Of a stretch of DNA of 64,000 bases, positions 27,089 through 35,846 are shown piece after piece. The translations under genes were made by a program, and so were the position numbers. The stretch comes from Gimesia maris. Its GTDB lineage: Bacteria > Planctomycetota > Planctomycetia > Planctomycetales > Planctomycetaceae. How positions within the stretch are numbered: position 1 is the first letter of the stretch; each line of letters starts with the position of its first letter. The notes under the pieces were generated by a model that ran no database searches, had not been told where the DNA came from, and worked only from the letters and a program-made list of their open reading frames with translations. The stretch is from assembly GCF_008298035.1 (NCBI RefSeq), contig NZ_CP042910.1, forward strand, positions 3,921,001 through 3,985,000. Reading direction: 5' to 3'.

Positions 27089-28972
27089 TTATGACATTGT
27101 TCCTGCCGGCCGTTTCTGGAAATACCACCATTCGCCTAACAGCAGCAAAAATGCAATAAAGGCAAACTCCCCCCAGAGGGGCTTGTCACTGTCGACTTGC
27201 GTTTGAGTCGCGGTGACAGGCACTTCACTGAATTGGATCTCATCTTCTGAAACGAGTGAAGTCTCTAAAGGGTTTAAAAGACTTACACTGATTTTGACAT
27301 TCTTTGCTCCTGCACCGTTAACGGTATATTGACCAGTATGTAAAGCGGCAACTCCAGATATCCGCCCATTTTGGTCGCTTTCTGCGCGCAATTCATTTCC
27401 GGCTGGTGTCAGGATTTCATACTGAGTATCAGGCTGTAACTCCAAGGGAGGGAGAATGGGGGTCGCTGCTGCCTGGGTCTCGGAAATCCCCGCTTCCTGT
27501 AAAGTCAACTGAACCAGGTTCGATACCATAATCGGGAAGCCGACACGATAAGGCATCGTGGAGCGATCAGTATTAAACAGATAATAGTATTCCAGTTCGC
27601 CTGCATCCCGTTTCTGTAATAACAGGGGGCCGAGTCGTCCATGGATGAGGGCTTCGTATCCCAGTGCTTCCAGATCTTCCACGTTGGCATTTTCAGCCCA
27701 GACCGGTTGCTGAGAAATCTGCACATCCGCCAGCTCGACATGACGCAATAAGGATGAGCTGCGATTCCAGTCAACCACATCCGTTAGATTACTCTCCAAA
27801 GAGATCAGTTTTGTTAAATCTTCGGGAACAAAACCGACCCCCACTTTCACCAGCGCTGATCTGTTAAGATCTTTTTCTGAGGTACCAATAATCAGATCGT
27901 ATTCCAGGGGAGCCGTCGAGCTTTTTTCCTGTGGATAGAGAAGCAGTTCCGGATTGTCAGCCAGCGCGTATCGATAGCTGGCCAATTCCGGATCAATATA
28001 GACCAGTAATTGTCTGGATTGTGGTATGGTGAGAAACGCATGGTTATCCGCAGCCAGACTGTCGGGTGATCGAGGTGTTAATTTCGCTTCCAATCTGGAT
28101 TCCTTATCTGCAGCGATTGAAAATTCCAGTCGCTGAGAATCACCACTCCCCAGTACGATCTCTTCTCTGGCCACACTGTTGCCGTCCTGAATCAGTTCGA
28201 CCTCAGCGGGGCTGTCCGCCTGTTTGGAGTTTTCAATTCGAATAAACACATCCCAGTTCCCGGACTGGTTTTTTCGTGCATTTAACGATGTGATTCCCAT
28301 GTTGCCCCCTGCCGCCGGGAGTAACTGAAAATTCAGGTCAAAGGGTAAATCAAAATTCACTTCGCGGGGAAAGTTGCCATCCGAGTAAAAGAGAACCGTT
28401 TTGATGGGAGCGGTACGCGACAGAGCCTGTGTCATTCGTAACGCATCTTCAAGTTGACTCGGGACATCATCGACAGTCAAATCAGCAAGTGCTTTCTTTA
28501 AGACACGCTGGTTGTCAGTAAATGCCGTGAGTCGACGGGCTGTCGAGCTGACGGCGATCAGTGAGAACTGCTGGTCAGGTAGCATATTGTCAATCAGGTC
28601 AGTCACACGTTCTTTCGCCAGGTCCAGTCGTGTTTTGCCCGATTCAGAATCTGTTGCAGCCATGCTCGCAGAACAGTCGATCAAAATCGGTAGATATTCG
28701 GCACGCTCCGCGCCACTTTGCATGTAGGGTTGCATTAAAGCTAATACCAGAAACAGCAGCAGCAGAATCTGCAGTAGCAATAAGATACTGCGTTTAAATC
28801 TCTGGAACGGCGAATTCACCCGACGATCGTTGATCACCTGACTCCAGAGGGCCAGTGAAGGGACTCGCTGATGTGGTCGTTTTAATTTGAGAAAATAAAA
28901 GATGACCAGTGGTACCAGCAGGAACAGAAACCAGGCGCTTTGCAGAGCGTAAAAGCCAGGCCAGAAATTCAT
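27089..28972 (-). CDS. BatA-like membrane protein with von Willebrand A domain
   Basis: A 627-residue inner-membrane protein. The N-terminal double-helix BatA domain has a first helix (AWFLFLLVPLVIFYFLKLKRP), the conserved RVPSLALW, and a second helix at about 58-78. A vWA domain follows with MIDAS motif LIDCSASMAATDSESG and the later FYSDGNFP. The remainder is extracytoplasmic, with a final helix FAFIAFLLLLGEWWYF and a basic tail. ATG 28972 overlaps the stop of the DUF58 gene as ATGA; GTG 28981 is a less likely start. MoxR-DUF58-BatA sets are known in many bacteria; the MoxR ATPase is thought to remodel metal-dependent vWA partners. Confidence 0.9.
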   Translation of the reverse strand: MNFWPGFYALQSAWFLFLLVPLVIFYFLKLKRPHQRVPSLALWSQVINDRRVNSPFQRFKRSILLLLQILLLLFLVLALMQPYMQSGAERAEYLPILIDCSASMAATDSESGKTRLDLAKERVTDLIDNMLPDQQFSLIAVSSTARRLTAFTDNQRVLKKALADLTVDDVPSQLEDALRMTQALSRTAPIKTVLFYSDGNFPREVNFDLPFDLNFQLLPAAGGNMGITSLNARKNQSGNWDVFIRIENSKQADSPAEVELIQDGNSVAREEIVLGSGDSQRLEFSIAADKESRLEAKLTPRSPDSLAADNHAFLTIPQSRQLLVYIDPELASYRYALADNPELLLYPQEKSSTAPLEYDLIIGTSEKDLNRSALVKVGVGFVPEDLTKLISLESNLTDVVDWNRSSSLLRHVELADVQISQQPVWAENANVEDLEALGYEALIHGRLGPLLLQKRDAGELEYYYLFNTDRSTMPYRVGFPIMVSNLVQLTLQEAGISETQAAATPILPPLELQPDTQYEILTPAGNELRAESDQNGRISGVAALHTGQYTVNGAGAKNVKISVSLLNPLETSLVSEDEIQFSEVPVTATQTQVDSDKPLWGEFAFIAFLLLLGEWWYFQKRPAGTMS

Positions 28973-29874
28973 ACGACCCACCCTTTCCGTCTCAACTGAT
29001 CGAACAGGACATATTCCAGATTGTCGCCGCTGTTCACCATCAGAAACTTACCAGAACGCTGACGACACAGGGTCGCCAGATGCTCTTCCAGCAAGCATCT
29101 ATGTTCATGATACAGGCCTAACAGGTCTCCGGCGGAGGAAATATCGAGGGTCTGACCACTTTCGCTGTCCACGAGTCGCAAATCGCCATTGATTTCCGGA
29201 TTTATTTCAGAAGGTGCCAGGATCTGTACGCCAAATATTTCCAGCCCGGAACTGTAAAGCAGATTCATTGGACGTTGCAGATCGCCGAAAGATTCAAAAT
29301 CTGACAGTAGAATCGCGATCCCACGACCGCGATGTGACCTGAGTACATCGTCAACCGCACTCTCGACGGGGGAATCGCCACCGGGCTCTATGTTGCTCAG
29401 AAAATCAAACAGTCTCTTCATGCTGCCACGACCGGTTGTCGGCAGGAACTGTTGGGGACGCTCTCCCCTGTTATGGCAAACATAGGCGCTGACCTTTTCA
29501 AAATTGAGTAGCCCCATTACACCAAACGCAGCAGCCAACTGTTGGCAGCGCAGAAATTTATTCTCATAATCCATGGAAGATGACGCGTCCAGAATTAATA
29601 CCACATGCATTTCTTCTTCATGCTGATACTGTTTCATGAAGGGGCGGTTCAAGCGTGAGAAGATGTTCCAGTCGATGTAGCGGACATCATCGCCGGGAAC
29701 GTAATTACGGTAATCGGAAAATTCAGTGCTTGTTCCTCCTTTTCCGGAGAGGTGCTCTCCACGACTGCGATTTGTCAGTCGCCGCGTGGGATTCAAGCGC
29801 ATACGTTCCAGTATCGATAATGTTTTATTATCAAATAACGTTGTGAACTGTGTGAGTGGAGATCCCTGCGACAC
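28969..29874 (-). CDS. DUF58 domain protein
   Basis: Cytoplasmic 301-residue protein with the DUF58 hallmark YVPGDDVRYIDWNIFSRLNRPFMKQYQHEEE. It is followed by a vWA-like MIDAS sequence LILDASSSMDYE and ILLSDFESFGD. It lies between moxR (6 nt upstream) and the BatA-like gene (4-nt overlap). The family is known as the constant neighbour of MoxR ATPases, probably as a client or adaptor. Confidence 0.93.
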   Translation of the reverse strand: MSQGSPLTQFTTLFDNKTLSILERMRLNPTRRLTNRSRGEHLSGKGGTSTEFSDYRNYVPGDDVRYIDWNIFSRLNRPFMKQYQHEEEMHVVLILDASSSMDYENKFLRCQQLAAAFGVMGLLNFEKVSAYVCHNRGERPQQFLPTTGRGSMKRLFDFLSNIEPGGDSPVESAVDDVLRSHRGRGIAILLSDFESFGDLQRPMNLLYSSGLEIFGVQILAPSEINPEINGDLRLVDSESGQTLDISSAGDLLGLYHEHRCLLEEHLATLCRQRSGKFLMVNSGDNLEYVLFDQLRRKGWVV

Positions 29875-29880
29875 CTGTGA

Positions 29881-30897
29881 TTATTCCTTTTCCGGTAATT
29901 CCTGACAAATTCGTTCAACCAGATCTTTCACGCTGACATTTTCCGCCTGCCCGTCATAGTTTAAAAGAACGCGGTGCTGTAATACTTCGTTGGCAAAATA
30001 GCGCACATCCTCGTAGGCCACATGGGCTCGTCCCTCACTGAGCGCCCGGACCCGGGCTGCTTTAATTAACGATTGGGCGGCACGAGGACTGGCTCCCCAA
30101 TGCACAAAACGCCGAATATCATCTACGGCAAAATCGGTTCCGGGATGAGTCGAAAGGACCAGGCGAATGGCATAATCCCGGATCGGTTCGACAACGACCA
30201 CCTTATCCAGAATACCTCGCAATTCTATAATTTGCTGACTGTTAAGTAGTTTCTTCAGTTCGACTGGTTGCTTCAGAATCGTCTGCTGTACGATCGTATT
30301 GAGTTCACTTCGGCTGGGAAACGGAACATTAATCTTGAACATGAAACGATCCAGCTGTGCTTCAGGAAGTGGATACGTTCCTTCCTGTTCAATCGGGTTC
30401 TGAGTTGCCATCACGAAAAAAGGTTGGTCAAGTCGAAAATGAGTGCCTGCCGCGGTTACCGTGCCTTCCTGCATCGTTTCCAGAAGCGCTGACTGCGTTT
30501 TAGGAGAAGCACGGTTGATTTCGTCAGCCAGCAGTAACTGCGTGAATATAGGACCTTTTCGAAATTCAAAACGATAAGTACCCGTCTCATCGGTACTCAT
30601 GATATTCGTTCCGATGATATCTGCGGGCATCAGGTCCGGAGTAAACTGAATTCGCTGAAAGTTCAGGTCCAGCACGCGTGATAAGGCTTTGACCAGTTCG
30701 GTTTTTCCCAGTCCCGGTACTCCTTCCAGCAGAACATTTCCGCCGCAAAACAAGGCATAGAGAGTTGATTCCACCACCCGCTCCTGTCCGACAATCATCC
30801 GTGCGATTTCGGATCTGGCTTCATTGAAATTCTTTTTGAAATGGTCGGCTTCCGCCTGCAGAACAATCGGTTCTTCAGTGGTTTCTGGCTGATTCAT
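29881..30897 (-). CDS. moxR: MoxR family AAA+ ATPase
   Basis: Cytoplasmic AAA+ ATPase of 338 residues. Walker A GVPGLGKTELVKAL, Walker B LLLADEINRASPKTQSALLE, sensor 1 FVMATQNPIEQEGTYPLPEAQLDRF and sensor 2 region GASPRAAQSLIKAARVRAL are complete. MoxR proteins act as chaperones for vWA-domain partners; here three such partners are encoded next to it (the DUF58 gene, the BatA-like gene and the 1020-residue gene). The ATG at 30897 has GGAG at 8-nt spacing; an ATG two codons upstream (30903) is too close to it but possible. Confidence 0.95.
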   Translation of the reverse strand: MNQPETTEEPIVLQAEADHFKKNFNEARSEIARMIVGQERVVESTLYALFCGGNVLLEGVPGLGKTELVKALSRVLDLNFQRIQFTPDLMPADIIGTNIMSTDETGTYRFEFRKGPIFTQLLLADEINRASPKTQSALLETMQEGTVTAAGTHFRLDQPFFVMATQNPIEQEGTYPLPEAQLDRFMFKINVPFPSRSELNTIVQQTILKQPVELKKLLNSQQIIELRGILDKVVVVEPIRDYAIRLVLSTHPGTDFAVDDIRRFVHWGASPRAAQSLIKAARVRALSEGRAHVAYEDVRYFANEVLQHRVLLNYDGQAENVSVKDLVERICQELPEKE

Positions 30898-30925
30898 CTT
30901 CATATCTCCACGATGTTAAACGGTC

Positions 30926-33900
30926 TTATTTATCTTTATCTTCGTCGGAATTTCTGCGGCGTTTTAAATCGAGCAGTCGGCCTGTTGTGCTTTGATTTCC
31001 CTCCGCACCACCTGCTGGTGGCGCGGGAGGTTTATTTGTTTTCTTGTCGGGCGGCCTGGTTTCTGTTTTACCGGGTTCAGGTGTCCTGGTTGTCTGCTGC
31101 CGCTGCTCCTGCAGTTTTGCAATGGTAGATTGCTGATTCAGCGGGTCTGGCTGACCTCTGCGTGAATCCATCTCCTCGGTAATATCCTGTTTTCGTTGCA
31201 GCAGGGCGCCCATGGTGGCTGTACTGTTTTTGTCATCTTTTCCAAATTGAAACCAGCCCTTGATGATGTACCAGTCAATTTGAATGCGTCTGATTCCCAC
31301 ATCCAGAGGCACCAGAATCGCTAATGCGATCAGGAACCAGTCAAAAATGGGATTGGAACTCATTTTAGGATCCCGTCGACCGTAAATATCATCGGACGTA
31401 TCTTCCAGTGAGAGTCGCTTACCGCCTGTCCGTTCTGCAATCTCATCCAGCACGATCGGATTTGATCGGAACCGTAAAAACTCGGGAGAATAGGAAACGA
31501 TAAATCCGCCGTTTGCGTGATCTTCCCGATCTCCTGACTTCCCGACCGATATCACCTGGTAACGGCCTTTTCCCCATAACGGAACTGTCGCCTGATAACG
31601 ACGGGGGCTGACCTGCTTAAGCACAACTGTTTCCTGACGATCATGCGGACCCGAGATACGGGCTGCCACATTTAAGAACGACTCTTCTGGATGAAAGTCT
31701 TCAACCATGATTGTGGCTTTATTACCCGAAGTATGGCTCCACATCTTCAGGTGATCCTGTTTCTGTACTCGGGAGATTTTAATCATCAGCTGTTTAACGA
31801 ATGCACGGTACTGATCCCAGTTGACCCAGTCGGCTCCCCAGTTGGGTGAGAGATCTGATGTGAAAGCGGCTGTGGTTCCCAGTCCGTATCGCCAGAATGA
31901 CAAAATCGGGTCGATCTCACCTTCCGCTTCTTCCTTTTCAGGAGCATTCAGCACCCCCTCTGCCCGCGGTTTAATCGTCGTGAGCACATACCCATGCAAT
32001 TGCGGAATAGCAGCAATCCCTTTTAAAACCGGTGAGATCATGCCCACTTCTGGGGTGATGGTTTCGTTCTGAATCATGCTCCGCTTCAGGGTTTTTGACT
32101 CTTTAATAAAAATGGAAGGCAGCTGATTGGGATCAGAAGGAAAATAGTAACGTCCTCCCGTCACTCCGGCGATATCACGCATTTTGGAGATATCCTCGCC
32201 GCCGTGCGGGAAGATGGCAACCATGGAGACACTGACTTTGTTCTTTAGAAACTGACCAATCAACTGCGGTGTGGGGGGCTGAGGATCGCCATCTGAAATG
32301 ATAATCATATGCTTGGTGGAAGCATCACTTTTAATTAAGCCATTCAATCCCAGTTGCATCGTATTGGCAAAGCTGGGCATATCACCAATCTGCGCACCAT
32401 TAATCTTGGGAACCATTTTTTCATAGTCGCCTGCGGGCATCAGTTTAAACAGCCATTTTTCGCCATCCATAAAATCATAGACCAGCACACCCACTTCATC
32501 CTGTGCGCCCAGCACTTTGATGGCCTGTTTGGTGATCCGTTTTCCCCAGGTATTTCCTTCCGGAAATTCGCAGGTATGCAAAATGATCGCCAGTGCCCCT
32601 TTCGGCAGGACTTTCTTTTTCGTAATGTCCATCGTAACCGGGAGCGCATCCTCGATCACGGTACGATGATAACCACCCGGACCAAAACTGTTTTCTCCCC
32701 CGACCATCATGAAGCCGATCCCCTGGTTGAAGATGGCGTCGTGAACTGCCTTCAGTTGAATGACATTGAACGCGTCCGCAGGAACATTGACAAATACAAT
32801 CGCATCATAAGGCATCAGTGAGAGTGAGTCGCTGGGAAATTCATAGGCAGAGATTGTCTCTACATTTCGTTCCCCTTCACGGATGGCATTCTCCAGAGAT
32901 TGCCAGTCTTTTTTTGTATTGGCAGCCTCGTCACCAGGAGTGGCAGGGTTAGTGACAATCAGAACTTTGCCTTCCCCTTCGACATAAATATAATTCAAGA
33001 CTGTATTGTTTTCAGTAAGGTGGTCTTCCCCACGTTCGGTTTCGATGGTGGCAGAATATTCGTAAAAACCGGGGGTTCTTAAGTAGATCGGAATCACGTA
33101 ACGGTTTTTACCCGCTTTAAATGTCACTTCCTGGGGATTACCAACTACTTTGCCGTTTTCGCGTAAAACCAGCTTGCCTTTACCTGGTTTCAGCGAAGAA
33201 AGCACAATCGCTGCTTCATAGTTTTCTCCCAGCTTGACAAACCGCGGCAGTTCCAGGTTCTCCAGCCAGATTTCTTTGTCGTATTCATAGTGCAGCGGTA
33301 GCACATCAACGGCAATATCTCGTGACTTTAACTCATCCAGTACTCGTGAAATGGAACCTTCCGTTTCAGTACCATCACTGATCAGAACGATCCTCCCCCG
33401 ATTTTCTTCGGGCAGCATCGCAGCAGCCAGAGAAAGCGTCTGCTGCAGGTTTGTGGCATCACGGTCAATCCGAGAATTTAAAGCCTCATAGGGAAAGGAG
33501 ACGCGGGGCGGGAGTTCGACGGCTGAGTTTCTACCAAACACAACCAGACCCGCTTCATCAGTCTGGGGTTTCCCATTCACTGTATTTATCACGAAATCTA
33601 ATGCGGTTTCGACCGAAGTTTCACCGATCGAATCGGAATGATCCACGGCGTAGACGACTGAGATGACATCGCGCACGCGGACCGACCGGGGTTCTGCAAT
33701 CAGCATCACAAACAGCCCCAGCATCACCAGACGAGAGATCAAGGCGGCCAGCGCCCGGCCTTTGCTCAAGCCACCATAGCCTGCTACGGACAGCCACCAC
33801 ACCCAGACGGAAAACAGGATTAATACAAAAGCCCACGGTCTGGCAAACAGTAAAACTCCCGACTGTTCCAGCACGATACACAAGACGGCATAAAGAACCA

Positions 33901-33988
33901 GAAAGGAAATCAAAGGAACCGCCCGCATCCACGTCACCGGGGTGCGTGGTCGAGGAACTAACTGGCGATAAAGTTCTTTGATTTTCAT
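30926..33988 (-). CDS. Large membrane protein with two vWA domains and a GATase1-like domain
   Basis: A 1020-residue protein. Three membrane helices (about residues 23-42, 49-70 and 78-98) precede a first vWA domain with MIDAS variant VDHSDSIG near 115 and IVLISDGTETEG. A CARDB-like beta domain follows, then a class-I-glutamine-amidotransferase-like stretch (SLMPYDAIVFVNVPAD and FMMVGGENSFGPGGYHRT). A second vWA-like region is seen at IIISDGDPQPPT. A final helix is at about 880-900 and the tail is long, charged and Pro-rich. No catalytic Cys is seen in the amidotransferase-like fold. Similar proteins are common in planctomycetes and often labelled glutamine amidotransferase. Its ATG overlaps the upstream gene (ATGA); moxR follows after 28 nt. 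Confidence 0.87.
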   Translation of the reverse strand: MKIKELYRQLVPRPRTPVTWMRAVPLISFLVLYAVLCIVLEQSGVLLFARPWAFVLILFSVWVWWLSVAGYGGLSKGRALAALISRLVMLGLFVMLIAEPRSVRVRDVISVVYAVDHSDSIGETSVETALDFVINTVNGKPQTDEAGLVVFGRNSAVELPPRVSFPYEALNSRIDRDATNLQQTLSLAAAMLPEENRGRIVLISDGTETEGSISRVLDELKSRDIAVDVLPLHYEYDKEIWLENLELPRFVKLGENYEAAIVLSSLKPGKGKLVLRENGKVVGNPQEVTFKAGKNRYVIPIYLRTPGFYEYSATIETERGEDHLTENNTVLNYIYVEGEGKVLIVTNPATPGDEAANTKKDWQSLENAIREGERNVETISAYEFPSDSLSLMPYDAIVFVNVPADAFNVIQLKAVHDAIFNQGIGFMMVGGENSFGPGGYHRTVIEDALPVTMDITKKKVLPKGALAIILHTCEFPEGNTWGKRITKQAIKVLGAQDEVGVLVYDFMDGEKWLFKLMPAGDYEKMVPKINGAQIGDMPSFANTMQLGLNGLIKSDASTKHMIIISDGDPQPPTPQLIGQFLKNKVSVSMVAIFPHGGEDISKMRDIAGVTGGRYYFPSDPNQLPSIFIKESKTLKRSMIQNETITPEVGMISPVLKGIAAIPQLHGYVLTTIKPRAEGVLNAPEKEEAEGEIDPILSFWRYGLGTTAAFTSDLSPNWGADWVNWDQYRAFVKQLMIKISRVQKQDHLKMWSHTSGNKATIMVEDFHPEESFLNVAARISGPHDRQETVVLKQVSPRRYQATVPLWGKGRYQVISVGKSGDREDHANGGFIVSYSPEFLRFRSNPIVLDEIAERTGGKRLSLEDTSDDIYGRRDPKMSSNPIFDWFLIALAILVPLDVGIRRIQIDWYIIKGWFQFGKDDKNSTATMGALLQRKQDITEEMDSRRGQPDPLNQQSTIAKLQEQRQQTTRTPEPGKTETRPPDKKTNKPPAPPAGGAEGNQSTTGRLLDLKRRRNSDEDKDK

Positions 33989-35844
33989 GGTATCAATTTT
34001 ACGATCAATCGATTTCCCGTGTCAGCCACATATACCTGATCTTTGGAATTTACTGTAAGTCCCCAGGGAGTCAGAAATTCCCCTTGATTCATTCCTGTCT
34101 TTCCATATACCCCTAAGATTCGACCGGATAGTTCTGTTTTGGTGATGCGTCCGGCCCCATACTCGACGATATAAAGCTGATTGTGATGGCGATCGATGGC
34201 TATGTCGTACGGGTAATAGAGAGGCAAACCTCCGGTTTTCGTGCCCAGAATCTCGAGAAACTGTCCTTCATCAGAAAAAACCTGAATCCGGTTGTTTACT
34301 GCATCGCATATGTAGATCTTCCCATCATGCCAGATCATCCCGGCAGCGCGTTGAAATTCACCCGGACCGGTGCCAACACTACCAAATTCCAGCAGGAAAT
34401 CCCCCTGCTCCGAAATTTTCTGGACACGGTCATTGTCACCATATTCGCTGACATACATATTACCAGACGGATCCTGAACGACAGACACCGGATAAATAAA
34501 CTGGCCGGGGCCTTCTCCCAATTCCCCCAGATATTTAAGAACCTTTCCGTGTTGATCAAAGAATACAACCCGGTGGTAGTGTGTATCGGCTACGGCGATC
34601 TGGCCATTCTTCAACAGACAGATCCCCTCAGGTTTGCCAATTTCAAAATCAGGCATCTCCCATTGTCGAAACAGCTCATTTTCCGAATTATAGACCAGGA
34701 CGCGCCCCGCATTATCCAGTACATAGAGTTCATCACCGGGCCCCACATTCAAACTGCGCGGCGCAGGAACCTTCAGGCCTTCCGCGGGTACGGGCCATTG
34801 GACCGTCTCGGAAAACGTCAGCTGCGGCGTTTTATCATTACAGCTGGTTTGAAAAAGGATGCATAAAAAAAGCAGCAGCAGTCGAATTGAAACACGCTCC
34901 CCTTTCAGCAAACTGGCTCGTGCAGGTCGATGATACAATGTCGGACTGGTTTGCGTATTTACACCACCGCTCAAAGTGACTTCCTCAACCGAACCGCAGA
35001 ACTTCACATCCTGTACTTCATAGACCCCCTGATCGTCGCTGACAATCGACAGCTGCTCAGGGCGGGTAAAACGGGGAGGCTTCTCGTTTTCTGCAATCGC
35101 TTGACGATCGACCATGCTCAGGTCATTGACAGGCCCCAGATAACTGGCGAGCTGGCGAGATGGTGGATCATAATATAACTCATTCACATCTCCCGCAAAG
35201 ACGGTCCGCCCCTGTTCCAGGCACACGAGATATGTTGCCTCCCGTAAAACCAGTTCTGGGGAATGACTCGAAAAGACGAGTGAGATCTGACGTTCCTGAC
35301 AAAACTGGCGAATCACATCCCAGTAGGCAGGCCAGTGTGCCTGATCCACGTGTACCAGAGGCTCGTCCAGCACAATGACCCGCGCATGGCTCGCCAGGGC
35401 GCGGGCAACTGCCAGTCGGGAAGCTTCTCCCTGCGAGAGTTGACCTGGATATTTTGAAGCCAGAGGTTTCAAATTAAAATCATCCAGCAGTGATTCCGGT
35501 GAAAAATGCTCCAACTCGATTTGAGGGCAGACTAATGTCAAATGTTCTAATACGGTGTATTGCGGCCAGAGCCCCAGCGTATGAGGAACCCAGAACAGGT
35601 CCAGGCAGTTCGCCTGTGACGGCAATGTTTCAGTCCGTGTCACAGTCCCGCGATCAGGGCGTTCAAACTGAACGAGTAAATTCAGGAGAGACGTTTTGCC
35701 GGCTCCGGAATATCCCATGACGGCAGTCACACCTGCAGGAATCTCAAGATTAATCTCAGTCAACCGCGTACCCTTGGCCCAGTTGAGACTGACATCAGTC
35801 AGTGACCATAACAGCGATTCTGATTGTGGACTGAGTGTGGACAT
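33985..35844 (-). CDS. ABC ATPase with TOBE-like domain fused in frame to an NHL beta-propeller
   Basis: One 619-residue open frame with two unlike parts. Residues 1-310 are an ABC ATPase of the ferric/thiamine importer class: Walker A GYSGAGKTSLLN, signature LSQGEASRLAVARAL, Walker B VIVLDEPLVHVD, H-loop FSSHS, and a TOBE-like end (RPEQLSIVSD to KGERVSIRL). Residues 321-337 look like a lipoprotein signal (RLLLLFLCILFQTSC) followed by six NHL repeats (for example LYVLDNAGRVLVYN and VYVADTGNRLIVKL). An ATPase works in the cytoplasm and an NHL lipoprotein outside, so either this is a membrane-spanning fusion or two proteins are made, the second from an internal start near 34887. It fits the binding protein and permease upstream. 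Confidence 0.8.
   Translation of the reverse strand: MSTLSPQSESLLWSLTDVSLNWAKGTRLTEINLEIPAGVTAVMGYSGAGKTSLLNLLVQFERPDRGTVTRTETLPSQANCLDLFWVPHTLGLWPQYTVLEHLTLVCPQIELEHFSPESLLDDFNLKPLASKYPGQLSQGEASRLAVARALASHARVIVLDEPLVHVDQAHWPAYWDVIRQFCQERQISLVFSSHSPELVLREATYLVCLEQGRTVFAGDVNELYYDPPSRQLASYLGPVNDLSMVDRQAIAENEKPPRFTRPEQLSIVSDDQGVYEVQDVKFCGSVEEVTLSGGVNTQTSPTLYHRPARASLLKGERVSIRLLLLFLCILFQTSCNDKTPQLTFSETVQWPVPAEGLKVPAPRSLNVGPGDELYVLDNAGRVLVYNSENELFRQWEMPDFEIGKPEGICLLKNGQIAVADTHYHRVVFFDQHGKVLKYLGELGEGPGQFIYPVSVVQDPSGNMYVSEYGDNDRVQKISEQGDFLLEFGSVGTGPGEFQRAAGMIWHDGKIYICDAVNNRIQVFSDEGQFLEILGTKTGGLPLYYPYDIAIDRHHNQLYIVEYGAGRITKTELSGRILGVYGKTGMNQGEFLTPWGLTVNSKDQVYVADTGNRLIVKLIP
34885..34905 (-). promoter_or_regulatory. 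Possible internal ribosome-binding site and ATT start for the NHL lipoprotein
   Basis: On the minus strand AAAGGGGAG (34905-34897) lies 9 nt before an in-frame ATT (34887-34885). Reading from that codon gives M-R-L-L-L-L-F-L-C-I-L-F-Q-T-S-C, a plausible short lipoprotein signal, and a 300-residue NHL protein ending at 33985. ATT starts are rare, so this could instead be a mutated or miscalled ATG, or chance. Confidence 0.35.
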
Positions 35845-35846
35845 TA

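Noticed and set aside
34183..34866. Plus-strand frame of 227 codons opposite the NHL part
   Set aside because: Shadow of the NHL repeats; no domain or ribosome-binding site.
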